Below the pieces are notes generated by a model, which was not told where the DNA came from, searched no databases, and saw only the letters and a program-made list of their open reading frames with translations. Position numbers and translations under genes: made by a program. DNA of 47,132 nt, taken from Fragilaria crotonensis. Lineage: Eukaryota; Bacillariophyta; Fragilariophyceae; Fragilariales; Fragilariaceae. Positions 40,779-47,132 of this stretch are shown one piece after another. Position 1 is the first letter of the stretch. Each line of letters opens with the position of its first letter. The DNA lies in contig JAKSYS010000505.1 of the NCBI GenBank assembly GCA_022925895.1, positions 1-47,132 of the forward strand, read 5' to 3'.

Positions 40779-43163
40779 ATGATACGACGACGACTCACCC
40801 CTCGATACTATCTCTTTTTTGTTTGCTTCAGTTTTACAACGCCTGGAATCTCGGCCTTCTCATCGAGTCCACGGACTGGTACTGGGAGATATAGGAGTGT
40901 TGGTGAAAGAGCGGGTGAAAGGAGTCTGTTACGAATCGCATCGGAAGATGTTGAACAAAATCGAGTGCAAGATGCTCACAAGAATTTGGAGATGCAATTG
41001 TCAGAGGATATGGACCACAGTTCGGATGCTCCAACCTTTGACTCTTACAATGAACTGGAACTCGAATACGAAAACGAAGAATCGCTTGTAGAAATCGATG
41101 AACAGACTCTCAATTTGAGAATCCAACTCCCACAACGACTAGTGAAGCCTGGCGTTGGTTGGAAACACCACCATGAAGCAACCTTGAGATTGTTTCGTGG
41201 CAATGGTGAGGAGGTCGAAACCGAACAGGACGAGCCCGAGCCTGAAAAAACACCATGGTGGCAACCCAGTGTCAAAGTTTTCAAACAGTACATTATGAGA
41301 CCGCACTTGGTCTCATCGACAGCGGAATGGAAACGCTTGCAAAAACACGCCCAGGAGATTAAAAGACACATCTGCGAGATATGCTGCAAGACAAGGAGCG
41401 CTGCGATTCCTTCTTTGTGCAAGAAGATGGTGTATACGTGGACTATTCTCGTCAACGAGCCACTCGGAAACTATGGATTTGCTCTTTCAGCTGGCGGAGA
41501 AACAAGATTTGAAAGGCAAGATTCGGGCCATGGTGCAGGGTGAGAAAATTAATTTTACAGAAGAACGAGCTGTCTTGCACACGGCACTGAGGGCAGACAG
41601 GAGCCAAATTGAACAGTCTTTGTGGACGATATGGATGCAATTCAAGAGTGCACGATGTGCTAGACGACATTAAGTGCTTCACGGATGGTGTTCGATCTGG
41701 TACTATCCTCAGTTGCACTGGTAAGCGACTTCGGAATATTGTGTCGGTGGGAATCGGAGGAAGTTATCTGGGTCCTGAGTTCTTGCACGAGTCATTAAAA
41801 ACGGAACCGGAGGGTATCAACGCGGCACTTGGTACAGCCTGCGGTTTCTGAGCAATGTCGATCCTGTCGACGTCGAACGCACCTGCGCCGACCTGGACCC
41901 AGAAGAGACACTTATCGTGATCGTTTCCAAGACATTTACAACGTCAGAAACCATGTTGAATGCACGAACCATGCGGCAGTGGCTCTGGGACTTTATGGGC
42001 AACGACAAGGAAGTTGTGAGGAAACACGTTGTTGCCTGCGCCTCCATCTCGTCGATAGACAAGGTTGCAGAATTCGGTATCGACACGGAGAATTATTTTT
42101 TCCGGTTCTGGGATTGGGTTGGTGGTCGCTACAGCGTTTGCAGCGCCGCTGGAGCCGTCCCTATTAGCCTGCTCTACGGCTACGATTTGTTTGAGAAATT
42201 TCTTCAGGTTCGTCGAGAAATCAATTGGGGTAGATGCTGTGTACAATGCAAGATGGCTTACATTCTCGTTCCTTTTTCAGGGCGCTCGGTCGATGGATCA
42301 GCACTTTGTGAATGCTCCGTTTGAGACGAACATTCCGGTGATTTTGGGCCTGCTGGGTGTGTGGAACATGTCTTTCCTGGGGTACAATACCCGTGCTACA
42401 CTGCCATATGGCCAGGCTCTCCTGAAACTTCCTGCCCATATTCAGCAGCTGGACATGGAGTCAAATGGAAAATGTATGACCAAACACAATATTGAAGTGG
42501 ACTATCCTGTTGGTGAGGTTGATTTTGGAGAACCTGGTACAAATGGTCAGCACTCGTTTTATCAATTGCTACATATGGGTCAAACAGTTCCTGTGACTTT
42601 ATTGGGTTCGTCCAATCACAACACGACTTATGCCTCGATGGCGAAGAGCTCTCATCGCACGATGAATTGATGGCCAATTTTTTGCACAACCTGATGCCCT
42701 TGCCAATGGCAAGACAGCGGATGAATTGAGCCGAGGGTTGCCCCGAGGATATGATTCCCCATCGGTCCTTCAAAGGAAACCGACCGAGCAGCTCTTTGCT
42801 CCTCCCAAATTGACCGCCTATGCAACTGGACAGATTCTCGCCATCTACGAGCATCGCACCGCTGTGCAAGGATTTATTTGGGACATCAACTCCTTTGACC
42901 AGTACGGAGTCGAATTGGGAAAGAAGTTGGCCATTGAGGTGCGAGACCACCTGAAGGAGGCGAGAAAGGTTGATGGAAAACAAGAAGTGGACGCCGGAAG
43001 TCCCGCGACCAGCCGAATCTTGAATTACTACATTCAGAACAGTAAGAACTCTGTGTTCAATGAGAGCGATTCGGGTGGATTGACGTCGGTAACAAGAAAG
43101 ACTCATCGTGATCTTTGCCCTCCGTCTGACCATAACCTGGGTGGTCACAACGGAAGGTTGTAG
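40779..43163 (+). CDS. GPI: Glucose-6-phosphate isomerase, probably plastid
   Basis: Interconverts glucose-6-phosphate and fructose-6-phosphate. I prefer the ATG at 40779: it gives a signal peptide ending ISAFSS, a heterokont plastid-import motif, followed by a 60-70-residue acidic stretch before the enzyme. The core shows [36 protein letters not shown], and the [19 protein letters not shown]-terminal signature. One intron is clear (42208-42280, between KFLQ and ARSMDQHF). The frame changes near 41365, 41470, 41645, 41835, 42585, 42690 and 42740, every time with conserved GPI sequence continuing in another frame. The last 40 residues are not typical. Confidence 0.9.
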
Positions 43164-43230
43164 TGTTCATAGAAACAAGGCTTAAGTTTCGTGCCTATCT
43201 GTTGCTGAGTAGGGTGTTTATGTAGGAATC

Positions 43231-45010
43231 TTAAAATGGGGCGGTCTCAGATGCATGATCGGTTGTCAACTCAATAGTTGGGACGGCATACAGCATGTCA
43301 ATTTTTGTGTCGTCCTCAGGAATACCCAACACCACCAAACGCGGAATCAAGGCAACGTCAAGATCGTCCTGACATCGCTTGAACCCTTGCTCCCTTCAAC
43401 CATTCATACTTGGCAATGGATCCCCAATCATCACTGTACAACCACATGGCGCGATCAAAACAGGGCCTCGCTTGGTCAAACATGCCGACACCAGCGAGAT
43501 AGAATGCAAGTCGTTCGTTCGCCAGTCCTTCCATATGAAGCCAACTCCTTTCTGCCATGGCGCTGATTGCTCGTTTATACGCAACTATAACGTCATCAGG
43601 TCTTGAGCTTCTTTTCGCCGCCAACTTGTGCGCCTCAAGAAAACTCAGAAATGGTTTGCCATTTGGCGACAGCTTTAGCGTCGCCAAAGCCTTAATGGTA
43701 TTGCGCGCACTCTTCGAGTGACAACGATCACCTGTGATGCGGTATAGTTCATAACCAACACTGGATGCAAAAATACCACTGATACATATTGTTGTGACTA
43801 CGTGAGGAAGTGTCAGCAACAGCCGCAACTTACCCAAAGTGGTAGGCGAGCTGTAACTTGTGTACCAAAATATCCACAGCAATGATGTGTTGTTGGCCTC
43901 ACGAGCATATTCTAGGTATTCAGTCTCATCGATCATCTCGCCATTCAACACCAACAGATCACTCCAGGCCGATGGATGCATTCGAAGGTTGAGAACAAAT
44001 TGAAAGACCGGCGAAACCCAGTGCAACAACGATTGGTGCCCAAATTCGCACGATCGTCGGTACGCAGGCCGCAGAACAGCCTCGACAGCTGCCAGATTTT
44101 CTCCAATAAAGCATCGTTGCGAAACACTATTGAAGCAGGAAATGACTGCATACACCACATCACCAACGTTGAACCCATCCTCTATAGCCCGATCGAATGG
44201 CCCCAACATCTCGATCGGCTCACGCCAGTGCGATGCAAAGCAATTACAGAGGACAGTTGTGGCACATGATACCTCTTTAGATCTGACCTTTCCCAATATT
44301 GCCAAGGCCAATTTCCCGATGCGATAGGCATGTGCGTGGTTCCCCATGGCAACATTCAATGTCGCGTACATTGCGAGCACCGGTGGACTGAAAGGCGACA
44401 ATCCGTGAGATAGGGTTAGCTCAACAGCAACGAGAACATAGAATGTCAGCTCCTTGGTTGCACTCTTTTGTCCACAGTAGCAGCTCCCACAGAATAGTAA
44501 CCGAACGGCAGCCATCTGTAAATCATCGCGGACAGCGGTCTTCAAAAGAATTTCGCGGTCAGTTGTGTTTCGCATCGCCTGCGTCACCTTGAAAAGTTTG
44601 AACAACACATGGCTGATCGATATCTTAGAAGGCACTTTTACCCCAAGGATGTTGAGAGTACGATTGACAGTGGCAATAGTGGAGGCAATATCGCTAGCAG
44701 CCATACGCGCCTCAACTTGAACGAGCAACAGGACGACCTTGTCATTAGGCAGGTTGCAATGCATCAATGCATCCTCCAATATGGTTGTGGAAGCGTCAAA
44801 GTTCCCAACAATCAACTCCACTTTAGCAAGAGACGCGGCTACTTCAAATGCAAGATCATGATGGTCCACCCACTTCGCTTCTGGATCGAGCATTTCGTGA
44901 GCACGGCGTAGAAAATCGGCTGCATCAACAAACCACCGCTTATTAGCTAGTAGAATTCCTTTTTTGAAAGAATTGAATGAACTGAGATGTACACCAATGA
45001 CAAAATGCAT
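43231..45010 (-). CDS. TPR-like helical protein related to trifunctional kinase/ATPases
   Basis: 550 codons from ATG 45010, all helical repeats. Segments such as FKKGILLANKRWFVDAADFL near the start and NERLAFYLAGVGMFDQARPC then LYSDDWGSIAKYEWL near the end match the TPR-like middle region of large proteins that combine a Ser/Thr kinase, an AAA ATPase and a sensor or cyclase module, known from cyanobacteria and diatoms. Neither the kinase/ATPase nor the sensor part is present. A coding-like tail continues in another frame past the 43358 stop to a stop at 43231-43233. An in-frame stop directly precedes the ATG, so this is a fragment, a split gene, or a gene whose 5' exons I cannot see. Confidence 0.65.
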
Positions 45011-45037
45011 TTAGATGCCTACTGGTAAGTTACTTTA

Positions 45038-45325
45038 TTGAAGCAAAACGCTCATGATTCGAAACACATCATCGTGGAACCTGAACGTTTTCACCCTTTG
45101 CCTCAATGGAAGCGAAAATCTCTGGGCTCGGAAAAACGAACTCGTCCAGCACTCTCCGTTCCAAACGTTAAGATTGCTCCTGACGACGAATTTCAGTACG
45201 AAATACTGGATACTGAATTTTATTCTACTGCAATGATTAGCCCGTACAACAATGCACACCACTCCGGTAAACAGTACAGCCTACATGTTGCGTTTTTACC
45301 ACTGTCGTACAGGAATTGCATCTAA
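45038..45325 (+). CDS. Possible partial gene, function unknown
   Basis: 95 codons with a soluble, charged composition (HPLPQWKRKSLGSEKRT, VPNVKIAPDDEFQYEILDTE). It looks more codon-structured than its surroundings, but no domain is recognised. It begins 28 bp upstream of the divergent TPR-like gene. It may be chance. Confidence 0.25.
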   Translation: MKQNAHDSKHIIVEPERFHPLPQWKRKSLGSEKRTRPALSVPNVKIAPDDEFQYEILDTEFYSTAMISPYNNAHHSGKQYSLHVAFLPLSYRNCI

Positions 45326-47132
45326 CTCCGAAAAAGCAATCATTGGTTTCATGTCATCGTTTTAGATAATGATCATTTACTCACACATGCATTGCTTGGC
45401 ACTTAGCCTCTCCCTTCAGTGTATACCTGTGTTTTTGGGTGTTTGCTACTCACCACGCAGGAGCCTTACGCATTCATGGATTATTCATTTTCATATTAAC
45501 TCACAATTGGTCATCTGTACATCCAACAGACCTTGAAATCCTATTAGTTGCAGTCAAAGGGTTGTCAAACACCGTCATTCAGAATAGCTTTGTACTTAAT
45601 TTGGTGGGTAAAGGAGGGTGGTCGCTTGCCTTGTCACCGAATCAAAGCCTTTCCTTGATGATCACTAGATAGGTCTGCCCAATTCCTTGGCCCATGTATG
45701 ATGCCACCATCAATACCATGGGTAATCGTGATCAGGACTGTTGGCTTTGGCATAGCAAGATGCAACCCTGCTGTGGACAGGTTCTGTGAATTAAAGAGGT
45801 ATGAAATTTGTGCCAAGTGCATTTCTGATGGCATGTGAGTTATACTTGCAACAAGTTGTGCGTTTTCTGGCTAATCATGGATGACAATGTACAGTGCATA
45901 AGCTAATAATGTCGCCCAGTTGATGTGTGCTGGTGCAAGTCAATTGACTTCATACAATTGGTTGCTAATTGTCAATTGGTCTTTGCTCACTCACCAATGC
46001 TCTTCTTGCAACCACCAAATGCATTACCGGCCTTGTTATTGTCATTGGTGTTGAATCCTTGTTGTCAAAACACGCATTCTGGAGTGAACTGATAGTGCCG
46101 TGGTAAATTGCATGCTGGGTGATGTTCTGGAAATTCTCTCTCCTGTCTCATTGCAGTCTTACAGATCTTGCTAGCTCCACTCTCTTCATCAGGAAACTTC
46201 TGCCACTCCTCCGGTGAGAAGAATTGTGTCGCTCCACTGCTGCTTCAGCAATGGTGGCTGATGATGTCCAGTGTTCTCGTTGTAAAGAAATCATGAGGCT
46301 CAACATGAACAAATGCAATAAGATCAATGCTTGCATCATCACTCCCTACTCGTGTTTGTATTTATGTATGCCTGCATGTAGAGAAACTGGGGATCCATGA
46401 AGGCTTCAAACTGTCACTTGGTGAGAGTTAAGTGCCAACATCCCATTAGCGCTTGTTCCAAGATTCATTCCGCTTCATCTTCAGAAGCACATTCAGGACT
46501 TCTTGTCAAGCCCCTCTGAGCAAACGGTCATCGATACCATTGATGGAGATCAAAACCTCTGATGTAAAGGGAACAATGAGATATCTCCATGATCAACTGA
46601 CATGCTCCTGGTTGCTGTTCCTCCCACCAACTAGCACTTCAGAATCATGATTTGATTGTTTTCAACATCTTTGTTGTTGTTTTTATCACGTACTAGGTAG
46701 TTCCTTCATCAAACATGGTATCAATCATGTTGTTCTTGTTGACCTCATTTTCTTGCTGCTCTTTATAATCCATGATGATATTGCTGCGTGCTCTTGTGAC
46801 AAGTTACTAACTGTGAGAAGAATTGGAATGAAATGAGAGTGCAACTCATGAAAGGGCGCTTCATGTTGTGTTTATTTGCCAAAAATTGTCTCAACAACCA
46901 CACCATGATATTGGAATAACACACCAACCCATCAATCAATGTCAAAACTGGATTAAATAAGCCTAAAGTGAAGAGCAATCCTTGGTACGCAGCAACTAAG
47001 CCAGGAAGGTAATCTCATTGTTGTCATCAAAAGATGATCTTCATGTTTTAGTCCATAAACCCGTGATTTTAAGCTTACTACAATGTATTTGCCCTACAAA
47101 TTTTCTGCACCTCAGATTGTTAGAGGACAAAA
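45326..47132. other. Gene-poor stretch
   Basis: 1.8 kb with only short overlapping open frames and no motif on either strand. Its composition resembles 1-1671. No tRNA, repeat array or transposon end was found. Confidence 0.5.

Overview
The window looks like nuclear DNA of a diatom, probably a raphid pennate. The evidence is short GT-AG introns, an acidic single-pass membrane LRR protein of diatom style, a Copia element, and three plastid enzymes (SQD2, PPOX, GPI). Each of these begins with a signal peptide ending in an A-F cleavage motif, as in heterokonts with complex plastids. Species is not determinable from what is visible.

Layout. 1-4227: mostly empty DNA, a decayed kinase fragment (1672-1972) and an LRR membrane protein gene (2272-3530, minus). 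4228-23629: a Copia LTR retrotransposon with two 314-bp LTRs that read as identical and a 5-bp target duplication (CAGGT). Inside it, at the start of pol, sits a 12,222-bp DNA transposon (7375-19596) with a 13-bp terminal inverted repeat and a 2-bp TT duplication. Removing the insert and one TT restores the Copia reading frame exactly. 23785-25127: a protein kinase, paralogous to the fragment at 1.7 kb. 26125-34788: Golgi-type glycosyltransferase, SEC11 signal peptidase, an unknown helical protein, DUS1-type tRNA dihydrouridine synthase and an NmrA-like oxidoreductase. 35072-43163: the plastid trio SQD2 (sulfolipid), PPOX (haem/chlorophyll) and GPI (sugar phosphate). 43231-45010: a TPR-like domain related to the middle of trifunctional kinase/ATPase proteins. 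45011-47132: nothing I can support.

The most interesting object is the nested DNA transposon. It carries (i) a spliced minus-strand gene of unknown function, (ii) a small divergent gene, (iii) a long plus-strand coding block joining an acetyltransferase (GNAT) domain, a Ulp1/C48-type cysteine protease, a charged linker and a second papain-like Cys-His-Asp module, and (iv) a convergent minus-strand transposase. The transposase has an N-terminal zinc finger and resembles the Plavaka/CACTA group. Two protease-like modules and an acetyltransferase carried with a transposase suggest a transposon that modifies or de-modifies host proteins.

A caution for the whole window: many conserved genes, including PPOX, SQD2 and GPI, show compensating one-base frame changes around well-conserved residues. 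This looks like uncorrected indels in the assembly at least as much as gene death, so reading-frame breaks in the transposon should be judged in that light.
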